A stretch of DNA of 64,000 nt from positions 62,001-126,000 of the forward strand of contig JAMBOW010000008.1 in NCBI GenBank assembly GCA_023715865.1, given 5' to 3'. Source of the DNA: Neobacillus mesonae. Its GTDB lineage: Bacteria > Bacillota > Bacilli > Paenibacillales > Paenibacillaceae. Shown here piece after piece: positions 52,554 to 61,540 of this stretch. The notes under the pieces were generated by a model. That model was not told the DNA's origin. It worked only from the letters and a program-made list of their open reading frames with translations, and ran no database searches. The translations under genes were made by a program, and so were the position numbers. Numbering within the stretch: the first letter of the stretch is position 1; each line of letters opens with the position of its first letter.

Positions 52554-54653
52554 TTATTGCTGAATTACCGGCTCCAATGTTTTCTTAGTAACTTGAACCG
52601 TTGTTGAAAAGAACGTTGCTCCTTTGCCCATATCGGACAAGCGGTCAGGTGTCAGCATATTGGCGCGCTGCTTGCCGTTCTCTCCTTCCCACCACAGCCC
52701 TTGGCTGATAACCGTGCCGGGCAGCATACTGTCGCCCACTTTAGCAGTAAGCTCATAGGTTCCCCGACCGTTATAAACAACGACGAGCTCTCCATCTTCA
52801 ATGTCTCTTGGCTCCGCATCTTGAGGATGAATATGCAGCATCGGATGCTTCTCCATCTTCTGATGCTTTGGTACGTTCCCAAACGTTGAGTTCAAAAAGT
52901 TATGATTCGGAGGTGAAAGGAACATAAGCGGATATAAATCTCCTTCAACGGCTCGGTGTTCACCGTCATAGCCCTCTTGAAGCGGCGCGTAAACTGGCAT
53001 CGGAGGCAGTCCCGCTTCTGTCATGGTCTTCGAATACAGTTCAATTTTGCCGGAAGGCGTAGGCAAGTGATTCAGAAACTCATCATAGGCCGACATATCC
53101 AGCTTCACAAAGCGCTGCTCCTGAAGCGCCTCGAGCGATAAACTATTCATATAAGGACTTTCCGGGTTATCGAGTGCATCTTCAATCATGGATAGCTCCG
53201 TTTCACTGAATGCCGCTTCATCAAATCCCATCGCTCGTCCAAGCAGCGAAAACACTTCTACATTACTCTTAGCTTCCCCAAGTGGTGCAATGACCGGCTC
53301 CTGAATTTGGACATATTGATGCCAGTAGGAGCTGTACAGATCAGTATTTTCAAAAGTAGAGGTCGCCGGAAGAATGATATCTGCATATTTAGCCGTATCT
53401 GTCATAAAGAGATCATGTACAACAGTAAACAAATCTTCCCGGGCAAATCCCTGCTGCACCCACTTCGTATCGGGTGCAACCACGAGCGGGTTTGAACAGT
53501 ATACGAACATCGCTTTGATCGGCTGCTTTTCATCATGAAGGGCATTCCCGATCTGGTTCATATTAATGCTCCGTGCTTCCGGGTTCTCTCTAAGATCCGG
53601 CCGCTCCAGCGCATCGCTGTTAAAGCTGGCATAACCACCGTTTGATTTTGCCGCTCCGCCGCCGCGCTTTGTCCAGGCTCCGGTTAGAGCAGGCAGACAG
53701 GCGACCGCACGGACGTTCATTCCTCCGTTATCATGATGCTGAAGACCGTTACCGATATGTATGTAGCCTGCTTCAGCCTGTCCATATATCTCGGCGAGCT
53801 TCACGATGTCCTCTGCAGGTACTCCCGTTATGATGGACACCCGCTCCGGGGTATAGTCTTTCACATGCTCACGCAGCTCTTCGTGACCTACGGTAAACTG
53901 CGCGAGAAAAGCATCATCTGTCATTCCTCTCTCAAACAACACATGCATCATGCCGAGTGCAAGAGCTGCATCCGTGCCCGGATACAGAGGGATAAACCAA
54001 TCGGCCCATTGTGCCGTACGGTTACGGTGGACATCGATGACAATGACCTTAGCCCCCGCTTTACGCGCTTTCTCCGCCAGCACCACCTGATGCATATTCG
54101 TGCTGATAATATTTCCGCCCCACACGATAATGACATCGGCATGCTCCGTTTCCTCAGGTACAGTTCCTCGGTTCGCTCCCATCGTATACTTCCAGCCGGC
54201 GTTCCCAGCCGCGTTACAGATCGTTTGCTCCAATTGGCTTGCTCCAAGCGCATTAAAAAAACGCCGATCCATTCCGTCTACACTGAGAATGCCCATATTG
54301 CCATAAAAGCTGTAGGGCAGAATCGCCTCTGCACCATGCTCGCCAATAATGGTCTTATAGCGTCCGGTAATCTCTTGGACAGCTTCCTCCCATGTGATCC
54401 GTTCAAACCGGCCCTCGCCCTTAGCCCCCGTTCTCCGCAGCGGATACAGGACTCGTTCGTCATGATACACACGCTCCGTCATGTTGCGGACCTTGTTGCA
54501 AATGGCCCCCTTCGTAATCGGGTGATCCGGGTTCCCGGTTACCTTAACAATCTTGCCTTCCTTCTTATGAACAAGCAGTCCGCAAGTATCAGGACAATCG
54601 AGCGGACATACCGCTGGAAACACACCGTCTGCTTCATTTATCATTGCTGCCAT
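52554..54653 (-). CDS. Molybdopterin oxidoreductase, formate dehydrogenase alpha-like (YyaE type)
   Basis: 699-residue DMSO-reductase-family enzyme. N-terminal 4Fe-4S site C16-x3-C20-x3-C24 and C52, Mo/W-bis-MGD domains, C-terminal dinucleotide-binding domain (FLSPPNHNFLNSTFGNVP near residue 585). Cys146 (QTICNAAGNAG) is a likely metal ligand; no in-frame TGA for selenocysteine. Substrate is unproven; the formate/nitrite channel next door suggests formate. ATG at 54653 is 9 bases after AAGGGGG; 225 bases of open frame upstream include a terminator and are excluded. Confidence 0.87.
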   Translation of the reverse strand: MAAMINEADGVFPAVCPLDCPDTCGLLVHKKEGKIVKVTGNPDHPITKGAICNKVRNMTERVYHDERVLYPLRRTGAKGEGRFERITWEEAVQEITGRYKTIIGEHGAEAILPYSFYGNMGILSVDGMDRRFFNALGASQLEQTICNAAGNAGWKYTMGANRGTVPEETEHADVIIVWGGNIISTNMHQVVLAEKARKAGAKVIVIDVHRNRTAQWADWFIPLYPGTDAALALGMMHVLFERGMTDDAFLAQFTVGHEELREHVKDYTPERVSIITGVPAEDIVKLAEIYGQAEAGYIHIGNGLQHHDNGGMNVRAVACLPALTGAWTKRGGGAAKSNGGYASFNSDALERPDLRENPEARSINMNQIGNALHDEKQPIKAMFVYCSNPLVVAPDTKWVQQGFAREDLFTVVHDLFMTDTAKYADIILPATSTFENTDLYSSYWHQYVQIQEPVIAPLGEAKSNVEVFSLLGRAMGFDEAAFSETELSMIEDALDNPESPYMNSLSLEALQEQRFVKLDMSAYDEFLNHLPTPSGKIELYSKTMTEAGLPPMPVYAPLQEGYDGEHRAVEGDLYPLMFLSPPNHNFLNSTFGNVPKHQKMEKHPMLHIHPQDAEPRDIEDGELVVVYNGRGTYELTAKVGDSMLPGTVISQGLWWEGENGKQRANMLTPDRLSDMGKGATFFSTTVQVTKKTLEPVIQQ

Positions 54654-54771
54654 GCTCTCCTTCCCCCTTACTCTATTCGCTGAAAATCCATATTTCTTCC
54701 TAATCCATCCCTCTATCATAATTCCCGTTGCCTCAATCGTAAAGGCGGCATAACGTGTTATTGCGCAAAAT

Positions 54772-54803
54772 AAAAAAAACGGCTTCTGCACAGGCAGATG
54801 CCG
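54772..54803 (-). terminator. Second terminator after the formate/nitrite channel
   Basis: Minus strand CGGCATCTG (54803-54795) pairs with CAGAAGCCG (54788-54780), followed by T8. Confidence 0.8.
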
Positions 54804-54962
54804 CTCTTTCTTCCCTCTCTCTACACTGCTAAATTTAATTCCGCTTAAGGCAAAAAATTTAATTCTCCTTTGTTTCACTCCCTGAAAGCACGGGTAATAA
54901 AAATCAAGGCAGTAAGGAGTTAGTTAAACCCTCCTCCAATGCCGTATCATAGACCACTCCCG

Positions 54963-55016
54963 AAAAATTCGTCATGTAAAGGTTTCGTTCCCCCGAACCT
55001 AGACATGACGAATTTT
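54963..55016 (-). terminator. Terminator hairpin overlapping the 3' end of the channel gene
   Basis: Minus strand AAAATTCGTCATGT (55016-55003) lies in the last codons and stop region of the gene and pairs perfectly with ACATGACGAATTTT (54977-54964), with AGGTT/AACCT inside, then a T-run. Together with the hairpin at 54772 it forms a double stop before the oxidoreductase gene. Confidence 0.8.
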
Positions 55017-55829
55017 AGTTTGTTCACTGGGACCCGATGCTGCCACACTCTTGTCTTCCGACTGAGGGTGAAGATAAGCGAGATAATAAGCGCCAGCTAC
55101 AAATATGGCTCCTCCCGCTAGATTACCCAGCCATACAGGAACAAAGTTAGCTATATACATATCCCAGGAATAGTAGCCTTCAAATATAGCTGCCGGGATT
55201 AGAAACATGTTCGCAACAACGTGCTGAAACCCAATGGCGACAAACGCCGCTGTCGGAATCCAGATCCCCGCGATTTTTCCGAGCATCGTATCCGACGCAT
55301 AAGACAACCACACTGCAAGTGCTACAAGCCAGTTACAGCCTACTCCTGAAATGAAAGCCTGAATAAAATTATCCTCGAGCTTATGTCCGGCCATATCCAC
55401 CACTTTATCCAAATAAGGACCCTCACCTGTGAGTCCAAGCACATGACCGAAGAAGAGGGCAACAAAGAGGGCACCTGCAAAATTCGCGAGAGTAACTACC
55501 GCCAAGTTACGAAACAACTGAGTTGTAGTGATCCGCCCATTCATCCGCGCAATTGAAACAGCCATCATATTGCCAGTCAAAAGTTCTCCTCCCGCAATCA
55601 AAACCAGTACAAGCCCTATAGGAAATACAAGAGCGCCTATAAGATTGGTAATGCTGCCCCAAGACTCCGGTGCTGCTGCAGTGACTCTAATATGAAGCAA
55701 AAATCCCAGGGCAATATATACACCTGCCAAGAAGCCGAGAATCCAAACAGCCGACATCGGATGATGGGCCTTGCTGTAGCCGGTTTCCGCAGTGAGAATA
55801 GCTACTTCCTTCGGTTTATGAGCTGCCAT
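54999..55829 (-). CDS. Formate/nitrite transporter (FNT family)
   Basis: 276-residue FocA/NirC-type pentameric channel protein with six helices, the Omega-loop LIAGGELLTGNMM near residue 78 and the GVGCNWLVALAVWLS segment near residue 158. Moves formate or nitrite. It lies before the molybdopterin oxidoreductase but is separated from it by two terminators. ATG follows GGGAGG. A Rex-like box is 65 bases upstream. Confidence 0.92.
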   Translation of the reverse strand: MAAHKPKEVAILTAETGYSKAHHPMSAVWILGFLAGVYIALGFLLHIRVTAAAPESWGSITNLIGALVFPIGLVLVLIAGGELLTGNMMAVSIARMNGRITTTQLFRNLAVVTLANFAGALFVALFFGHVLGLTGEGPYLDKVVDMAGHKLEDNFIQAFISGVGCNWLVALAVWLSYASDTMLGKIAGIWIPTAAFVAIGFQHVVANMFLIPAAIFEGYYSWDMYIANFVPVWLGNLAGGAIFVAGAYYLAYLHPQSEDKSVAASGPSEQTKIRHV

Positions 55830-55893
55830 GTACTGTCCTCCCTTTCAAAAGAAGATTCCATACCTCCATTGTAAATCATTCTAAATCACTACA

Positions 55894-55911
55894 TTGTTAT
55901 TTATTTCACAA
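55894..55911 (-). promoter_or_regulatory. Degenerate Rex-like box before the FNT gene
   Basis: TTGTTATTTATTTCACAA matches the Rex consensus TTGTGAAnnnnTTCACAA fully in the right arm and 5 of 7 in the left. It resembles the three boxes before the NADH oxidase gene. Confidence 0.5.
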
Positions 55912-55961
55912 GTGTAAGCAGGGACCCCTGCTTTCTGATATCTGAACACCGCTATCTATGT

Positions 55962-55993
55962 AAAAAACCGCCAGAGCATAGCGGCTCTGGCGG
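55962..55993 (-). terminator. Terminator after the NADH oxidase gene
   Basis: Minus strand CCGCCAGAGC (55993-55984) pairs with GCTCTGGCGG (55977-55968), then T6. Confidence 0.92.
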
Positions 55994-56025
55994 CGATATC
56001 TATATTTAGAACATTAACATTATCA

Positions 56026-57387
56026 TTATACTAAAACTTCTTCTTTAGCTTCTACCGGCTTCAACGCCTTCTGACCCACGGAGTTAAGGAAGTTCCAAGG
56101 TTTGTTATAGTGCGGCTGGAAGAAGAAATCGATAAATGCCAGCTCATCCACTGTCATCTCGTTCTGGATGCAGACAGACAAGGTGTTGATCGATTGCGTC
56201 AGCTCAGCCTCACTCATCAGCTGTGCACCGACGATCCGGCGTGATTCTTTTTCATACACTACTTTAATGAGCACTTTCTCAGCAGTTGGCATGAATTCCG
56301 GGCGATAGCTGTCCTCTAAAGTAACACTCTCGACAATAAAGCCCGCTGCTGCGGCCGCTGCTTCCGTAAGCCCAGTACCTGCAATGTTCTGCTCGTAAAT
56401 CTTAATGCCGGATGTTCCTTGGGTTCCCATGTATCTTGTAACAGGAGCTTTTAGGTTTCGGGCAACAAGCATTCCCATCCGTACTGCATTAGTCGCAAGG
56501 GGGATATAAGCAGACTGACGAGTTGGGTTATAGAAGATCGCACTGCTGTCCCCAGCTGCAAATACATCCGGATTGCTGGTACGCATGTAGCGGTCTACAA
56601 GGATTGCTCCGTTCGGCAGCATATCGACTTGGCCTTTGAGCAGCTCTGTATTAGGACGGAAGCCAATGCACAGAATAACCAGATCTGTTTCATAGGTTCC
56701 TTTGTCCGTAACTACTTTCTGAACATTGCCATTCTCACCTTCAAAACGGCTGACCTTCTCTCCCATCACAAGCTGAATGCCTTTGTCCGTAAGATCTGAC
56801 TGAATGCGATCTGTAAATTCAGCATCCAGATACTTGCTCAGTATGCGCTCTTCCGCATCAATCAGTGTTACTTCTTTACCGTTCATTTGGAAAGCTTCAA
56901 CCAGCTCAATGCCGATATAACCTGCTCCGACAACGGTCACGTGACGTGCTTCTTTGGATTTGGCAATAATCGTATTGGAGTGCTCGTAGTTCTTGCATAG
57001 AAGCACGTTGTTCAAGTCAATTCCTTCGAGCTTCGGAATGATCGGCCACGACCCTGTGGTCACAATCAGCTTGTCATAAGTGTCTACGAGCTCCTCACCT
57101 GTCTTGATATTACGTGCTTTCAGTGAGTATCCCTTGGTATCCACTTCTGTAACCTCATGCAGCATACGCATGTTAACGCCAAGTTCCTTTAATTGTTCAG
57201 GGGAAGAGTAAAACAGTCCATGCGGATCTTTCACAACTCCTCCGACATACAATGCAATCCCGCAGGACAGGAAGGATACATTGTCATTTCTCTCGTATAC
57301 AGTAATTTCGGCATCAGGATAAAGCTTTGCTGTATTAATAATGGCTGCTGTTCCAGCGTGTGTACATCCAATAACGGCTACTTTCAT
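56026..57387 (-). CDS. nox: NADH oxidase / CoA-disulfide reductase family flavoprotein
   Basis: 453-residue FAD enzyme. N-terminal VIGCTHAGTAA, redox-active Cys42 in FLSCGIALYVGG, NADH-binding VVGAGYIGIELVEAF near residue 150, and FAD motif VFAAGDSSAIFY near residue 278. Length and Cys42 fit water-forming NADH oxidases and CoA-disulfide reductases; the two cannot be separated by reading, but the NADH-oxidase style is closer. ATG is 8 bases after AGGAGG. Three Rex/Fnr-like boxes upstream support redox control. Confidence 0.88.
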   Translation of the reverse strand: MKVAVIGCTHAGTAAIINTAKLYPDAEITVYERNDNVSFLSCGIALYVGGVVKDPHGLFYSSPEQLKELGVNMRMLHEVTEVDTKGYSLKARNIKTGEELVDTYDKLIVTTGSWPIIPKLEGIDLNNVLLCKNYEHSNTIIAKSKEARHVTVVGAGYIGIELVEAFQMNGKEVTLIDAEERILSKYLDAEFTDRIQSDLTDKGIQLVMGEKVSRFEGENGNVQKVVTDKGTYETDLVILCIGFRPNTELLKGQVDMLPNGAILVDRYMRTSNPDVFAAGDSSAIFYNPTRQSAYIPLATNAVRMGMLVARNLKAPVTRYMGTQGTSGIKIYEQNIAGTGLTEAAAAAAGFIVESVTLEDSYRPEFMPTAEKVLIKVVYEKESRRIVGAQLMSEAELTQSINTLSVCIQNEMTVDELAFIDFFFQPHYNKPWNFLNSVGQKALKPVEAKEEVLV

Positions 57388-57432
57388 GAAAATACCTCCT
57401 CAGGGTTTTAAAAGATATTTCTCGAGATTATA

Positions 57433-57520
57433 TTGTGAAATGTTTCACTATTAAAATCAGTATATTGTGATTTATTTCACTACGTCTTATGGCTTTATTA
57501 TAATGTGATTCTTTTCACAT
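57433..57520 (-). promoter_or_regulatory. Three tandem Rex/Fnr-like boxes before nox
   Basis: TTGTGAAATGTTTCACTA (57433-57450), TTGTGATTTATTTCACTA (57465-57482) and ATGTGATTCTTTTCACAT (57503-57520), spaced 32 and 38 bases apart. A nox -10 TATAAT lies at the edge of the first box. They fit Rex (TTGTGAAnnnnTTCACAA) and also Fnr/CRP (TGTGA-N6-TCACA); box 1 fits Rex best. The region is shared with the divergent MFS gene. Confidence 0.7.
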
Positions 57521-57674
57521 TTCAACCTCTATTTTTGAAATTCTTAAAAATAATTATTCATCCTTGTCCCTAAAGAAAACGAATGACCGAAAAAGCCTTG
57601 ATTACAAAGGGAATTTATCCGTATTCCGCATTGCTTTATCTCCATAAAAGAGTGTTATTTAAACCCTGTCGCCA

Positions 57675-57703
57675 TTGGCGATTACCATTTTTAGGAGTAC
57701 AAT
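57675..57703 (+). promoter_or_regulatory. Sigma-A-like promoter of the MFS gene
   Basis: TTGGCG (57675-57680), 17-base spacer, TACAAT (57698-57703), about 66 bases before the start codon and downstream of the Rex/Fnr-like boxes. Confidence 0.6.
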
Positions 57704-57768
57704 GGGACCTGATAGCGGGTAGACCGCGAGTATTCGGGTATTTTCTTAATGAAAGGAAGGTGCATCCT

Positions 57769-59004
57769 ATGAAGTTCTCATGGAAACGGAACTTGTTCGT
57801 GCTGTGGGTCGGCGTGTTTTTTTGCAGCACCGCATATTCCATCTCCATCCCCTTTTTGCCTATATTTATGAATACCGAGCTGAATGTCGGAGAAGACTAT
57901 CTAGAGCTATGGGCAGGGTTTGCCTTCGGCATTACTTTTCTGGCTAGTGCCTTGATTTCTCCGTTTTGGGGTTCCCTTGCTGATAAGTATGGACGTAAAC
58001 CGATGCTTATTCGCTCAGGGTTCGCACTTGCATTTCTATATCTGATCAGTTACTTTGTGCATGATCCGTATTTATTCATCATTGTCCGTATCTTCCAAGG
58101 TCTGCTCGCCGGCTTCGTCCCGGCCTCGATTGCGCTTGTCGCTACCAATACTCCTGAGGCGAAAACAGGGTATGCCCTAGGCATTATGTCTACCGCAGGA
58201 GCAACAGGAAGTATTGTCGGTCCTTTGATCGGAGGCGTGGTCAGCCATTACTACGGTAACCGGAACGCCTTTCTCTTTTCAGCACTCATTGTATTAGTAT
58301 CTGCGCTAATCGCTACTTTTTTTGTCAAAGAGCATAACTTTAATCGTTCTGCCGCCCGTTCAAGAGTGCGGGACGATATCAAGCAGGCTTCCGCCAACAA
58401 ACCGTTCATGGCGCTGCTTGGAATCATGGCAGTTACAACGTTCTCTGTGATGATACTGGAGCCCCTGCTTACCGTTTACGTGATGGAAATGGGTGTATCT
58501 ATAGACGAGGCTTCCCTCACATCCGGGATTATTTTCTCCTCGGTCGGTATAGCCACGATCATCATGGCCCCCCGCTGGGCTAAGATCGGACAAAAAATCG
58601 GTTATTCCAAGATACTGATCATTGGACTGGTCGGCGGCGGCCTGGGCAATATGCTCCAGGTTCTTGTAAGCGATTATATCGGTTTTGGCCTGCTTCGGTT
58701 TGGCTACGGTTTATTTTTTGCCGCGGTGTATCCAACCATCAATGCCCTGATTGTCGAAACAACGGATGCCTCATTCAGAGGAAGAGCATTTAGCTTGAAT
58801 CAATCGGCCTCACAGCTTGCTACCATGGCGGGACCGATTATCGGCGGATTGCTCGGGAGCCTGATGCCCATCCGCTGGATCTTTGTTCTTAATGGACTGG
58901 TGCTTCTCATTGCTGCCTGGATGATCATTCGCAATGGAAGAAGCAAACGAACTTTCCTATCCACATCTTCTTCACCGGTACTAAAACAGGTGGATCGGTA
59001 TTAG
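57769..59004 (+). CDS. MFS transporter (MdtG/multidrug type)
   Basis: 411-residue twelve-helix drug-efflux-type MFS protein with the signature SPFWGSLADKYGRKPMLIRS near residue 64 and motif C-like GATGSIVGPLIGG near residue 145. Substrate unknown. ATG at 57769, 8 bases after AAGGAAGG, is chosen; 62 upstream in-frame codons include the promoter and are not coding. Divergent from nox. Confidence 0.88.
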   Translation: MKFSWKRNLFVLWVGVFFCSTAYSISIPFLPIFMNTELNVGEDYLELWAGFAFGITFLASALISPFWGSLADKYGRKPMLIRSGFALAFLYLISYFVHDPYLFIIVRIFQGLLAGFVPASIALVATNTPEAKTGYALGIMSTAGATGSIVGPLIGGVVSHYYGNRNAFLFSALIVLVSALIATFFVKEHNFNRSAARSRVRDDIKQASANKPFMALLGIMAVTTFSVMILEPLLTVYVMEMGVSIDEASLTSGIIFSSVGIATIIMAPRWAKIGQKIGYSKILIIGLVGGGLGNMLQVLVSDYIGFGLLRFGYGLFFAAVYPTINALIVETTDASFRGRAFSLNQSASQLATMAGPIIGGLLGSLMPIRWIFVLNGLVLLIAAWMIIRNGRSKRTFLSTSSSPVLKQVDRY

Positions 59005-59125
59005 CATTTACTAATTTAACGATCCGATTCGAACAGATATCTGGAAAACAATCGCCAAGGCTGCAGCTCGTTTGGACTGAGTAAACAAGAGCTGCTAGAA
59101 GCGACAAAGGAGGGAGAATTTCATT

Positions 59126-59626
59126 TTGGAAAGGAAAACTTCTACAACAACACTGCAGATGACCCGTCACTTTGAGGTTCCCGCTGAACGAGTATTTGAT
59201 GCGTGGCTGAATCAGGAGATCATGAGAAAATGGCTTTTTACGCTTGAAGGAACTAACAAAGTTGCCGTTAATGAGCCCCGAGTAGGCGGAACATGGGAAA
59301 TCGTTGACCATAGGGACGGACAAGACTATCGCGCCATTGGCGAATACCTGGAAATCAATTCCCCAACAAAAATGATGTTCACATTCGAAATGCCTCAATT
59401 CAGCGACACCGTAGACACCATTACTGTAGAGATTCAGCCGCAGGGCCAGAACTGTGAGATGCACTTTACGCAAAACATCATTGTACCGCATGAGGAGAAT
59501 TGGAGTGATACTGATTTAGCCAAAGCAATAAAAGAATATGAAGAGGGCTCAGAGCATGGCTGGGATCTCATGTTTAGAGGTCTTAAGCAGCTGCTGGAGG
59601 AAGGCTTCATCTCTTACAAAGGTTAA
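59126..59626 (+). CDS. SRPBCC/AHSA1 domain protein
   Basis: 166-residue START-fold protein with FEVPAERVFDAWLNQEIMRKWLF near the N-terminus (residues 16-38, shown in part elsewhere) and a C-terminal GWDLMFRGLKQLLEEG helix typical of AHSA1 proteins. They bind hydrophobic ligands or act near Hsp90; no specific role known. Start is TTG with an upstream AGGAGGGAG site. Confidence 0.82.
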   Translation: MERKTSTTTLQMTRHFEVPAERVFDAWLNQEIMRKWLFTLEGTNKVAVNEPRVGGTWEIVDHRDGQDYRAIGEYLEINSPTKMMFTFEMPQFSDTVDTITVEIQPQGQNCEMHFTQNIIVPHEENWSDTDLAKAIKEYEEGSEHGWDLMFRGLKQLLEEGFISYKG

Positions 59627-59678
59627 CTTAATGGATTCAGCCACAAATTTGGCGGGCCAATGATCGATGTATAAACAA

Positions 59679-59707
59679 AAGACCAAATCCACCTAGGATT
59701 TGGTCTT
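59679..59707. terminator. Bidirectional terminator between the SRPBCC and gpx genes
   Basis: AAGACCAAATCC (59679-59690) pairs perfectly with GGATTTGGTCTT (59696-59707) between convergent genes; T-rich on both strands. Confidence 0.85.
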
Positions 59708-59729
59708 CTTAATATAAGCGGAACGCTTT

Positions 59730-60206
59730 CTATAACAGCTTCTCGATCAGCTCCGACATTTCTTCTGGAGACTGCTTCGGCTCGAAGCGCTCGATAACCT
59801 GTCCATCGCGGTCAATCACGAATTTCGTAAAATTCCACTGAATGTCGCTGCTCTCCCCTTCACCTGGCTTTTGCTCTTTAAGATATTGGAAGAGCGGGTG
59901 AGTATTCTCTCCATTAACCTCCACTTTTGCGAAGACCGGAAAATTAACGCCGTAGTTAATCTGGCAAAATTCTTCTGCCTCTTCGCTTGTTCCCGGCTCC
60001 TGACCGCCAAACTGATTGCAAGGAAACGCTAATACGACAAGGCCTTGATCTTTGTAACGATCGTACAGCTTTTGAAGCTCTCCATATTGCGGTGTTAATC
60101 CGCATTTGCTCGCGGTATTTGCAATAACAAGTACTTTCCCTGTATACATATCGAGGGAAATCTCCTGATTGGCTGTAGTGATTGCTTTGTAACCATAGAC
60201 TGACAT
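59730..60206 (-). CDS. Glutathione peroxidase family protein (BsaA-like)
   Basis: 158-residue thiol peroxidase with the peroxidatic Cys35 in NTASKCGLTPQY, the FPCNQFGGQEPG motif (Gln of the active site) and WNFTKF near residue 130. In Bacillus relatives it uses thioredoxin or bacillithiol rather than glutathione. ATG at 60206 is 8 bases after GGAGG. Confidence 0.92.
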   Translation of the reverse strand: MSVYGYKAITTANQEISLDMYTGKVLVIANTASKCGLTPQYGELQKLYDRYKDQGLVVLAFPCNQFGGQEPGTSEEAEEFCQINYGVNFPVFAKVEVNGENTHPLFQYLKEQKPGEGESSDIQWNFTKFVIDRDGQVIERFEPKQSPEEMSELIEKLL

Positions 60207-60344
60207 CGTTTCTGCCTCCTTCATTGTTCTTATTCAAATTTTAACAAAGCGGGATAGAAACAAACACCCCATACTCTGTAAACCTTCAGAGTTGGTTGAG
60301 TCGTTCTTACCTTCATCCCAATCATATCAAAATTCAGCTTAAAA

Positions 60345-60386
60345 CAAAAAATAAGCAGGTCTTTTCAACATTTGAAAGACCTGCTT
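60345..60386 (-). terminator. Terminator after the iron ABC ATPase gene
   Basis: Minus strand AAGCAGGTCTTT (60386-60375) pairs with AAAGACCTGCTT (60364-60353), followed by a T-rich tail (ATTTTTTG). Confidence 0.85.
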
Positions 60387-60407
60387 AAAGATCAAATCGG
60401 CTTATCC

Positions 60408-61262
60408 TTAGACTCCAGCCACTTGACGAATTTGTGTTTGAATTGAATTCGGCGCTCCCACAAGACCTTTATTCTCTTTGCCTGCTAATGCAAAAGGCAA
60501 ACAGAGAGGCACTCCTGTACGAGGGTCCGTAATAATGTCGGCTTCAATACCGAACACTTCACGCATCACTTCTGTTGTCATAACCTCCTGCGGCGATCCG
60601 ATCGCTGCCGCCTTACCCTGTTTGATCGCAATCATATGATGTGCGTAGCGGGTGGCATGGTTAAGATCATGCACAACCATGACAATCGTGCGCTGAGCGC
60701 TGACGTTCAGCTCTTCGAGCAGCTGAAGCACTTCCAGCTGATGCGCCATATCAAGGAAGGTGGTCGGTTCATCCAGGAATAGGATATCCGTATCCTGAGC
60801 AAGTGCCATCGCAATCCATGCACGCTGCCGTTGTCCGCCGGACAACTGGTCGATGGGGCGATCATGGAACTCATTCAAGCCTGTTGCTTCAATGGCCCAT
60901 TCCACCATCTTCTTGTCATCTGCTTTCAGAGATCCAAATCCTTTCTGATAAGGAAAACGGCCATAGGATACAAGCTCAGTCACCGTCAAGCCTTCCGGAG
61001 CTGTTGGGTTTTGCGGCAAAATAGCAAGCTGCTTCGCCACTTCACGTGTGGATTGCTTATGAATGGATTTCCCGTCCAGCAATACGCTGCCGGCCTTAGG
61101 CTGCATTAAACGCGCCATGGTCTTCAGAATCGTAGACTTACCCGATCCGTTCGCTCCTACAAGAGCCGTTATCTTCCCCTGCGGAATCTGGATATTTAAA
61201 TTCTCAACAATAAGTCGATCCTCATAAGCTATGGACAGTCCGGTCGTTTCCAAACGGAACAT
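60408..61262 (-). CDS. yusV: Iron-siderophore ABC transporter ATPase (YusV-like)
   Basis: 284-residue FecE/FhuC-type ATPase: Walker A GANGSGKST near residue 36, signature LSGGQRQR near residue 141, Walker B ILFLDEPT near residue 160. No permease or binding protein is adjacent, fitting YusV, a stand-alone ATPase shared by several siderophore permeases in Bacillus. ATG at 61262 is 9 bases after AAGGAG; the ATG at 61271 abuts it. Controlled by the Fur box at 61381-61395. Confidence 0.9.
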   Translation of the reverse strand: MFRLETTGLSIAYEDRLIVENLNIQIPQGKITALVGANGSGKSTILKTMARLMQPKAGSVLLDGKSIHKQSTREVAKQLAILPQNPTAPEGLTVTELVSYGRFPYQKGFGSLKADDKKMVEWAIEATGLNEFHDRPIDQLSGGQRQRAWIAMALAQDTDILFLDEPTTFLDMAHQLEVLQLLEELNVSAQRTIVMVVHDLNHATRYAHHMIAIKQGKAAAIGSPQEVMTTEVMREVFGIEADIITDPRTGVPLCLPFALAGKENKGLVGAPNSIQTQIRQVAGV

Positions 61263-61373
61263 GGCGATCATCTCCTTAGATTTATTAGCATTTCGGAAGC
61301 CTGAACATCTGATGTATGTAAATTAAATGAAGTTTAGATGAAAAATAGATGATTGTTTTTCTAACTCTATTTA

Positions 61374-61403
61374 AAGATACTGATAATCATTATCATTTGT
61401 CAA
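61374..61403 (-). promoter_or_regulatory. Fur-controlled promoter of the iron ABC ATPase
   Basis: Minus strand -35 TTGACA (61398-61403), 18-base spacer and -10 TATCTT (61374-61379). The spacer holds TGATAATCATTATCA (61381-61395), a perfect 7-1-7 Fur box, so Fe-Fur would block the promoter. Confidence 0.88.
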
Positions 61404-61425
61404 GTGTTAGAATTATAAATCACAC

Positions 61426-61504
61426 AAAAAAGCACACCTTTCGAATGAAGAAATCTAAGTTAATACAAGCTAGATTTTTTCATCCGTATAAAAGGTGTGC
61501 TTTT
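61426..61504 (-). terminator. Long terminator after the DEAD-box helicase gene
   Basis: Minus strand AAAAGCACACCTTT (61504-61491) pairs with AAAGGTGTGCTTTT (61441-61428), with an inner TAGATTT/AAATCTA and ATGAA/TTCAT pairing, ending in T6. Confidence 0.85.
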
Positions 61505-61540
61505 CACATATCATTGCTCTAATTTTTAACTATCTATTAA

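Noticed and set aside
54654..54878. N-terminal extension of the molybdopterin oxidoreductase
   Set aside because: The extension would translate through a terminator hairpin and its T-run; the internal ATG has a good ribosome binding site just before the 4Fe-4S motif.
57583..57768. 62-codon N-terminal extension of the MFS gene
   Set aside because: It covers a sigma-A-like promoter and has no membrane-protein features; ATG at 57769 has a good site.
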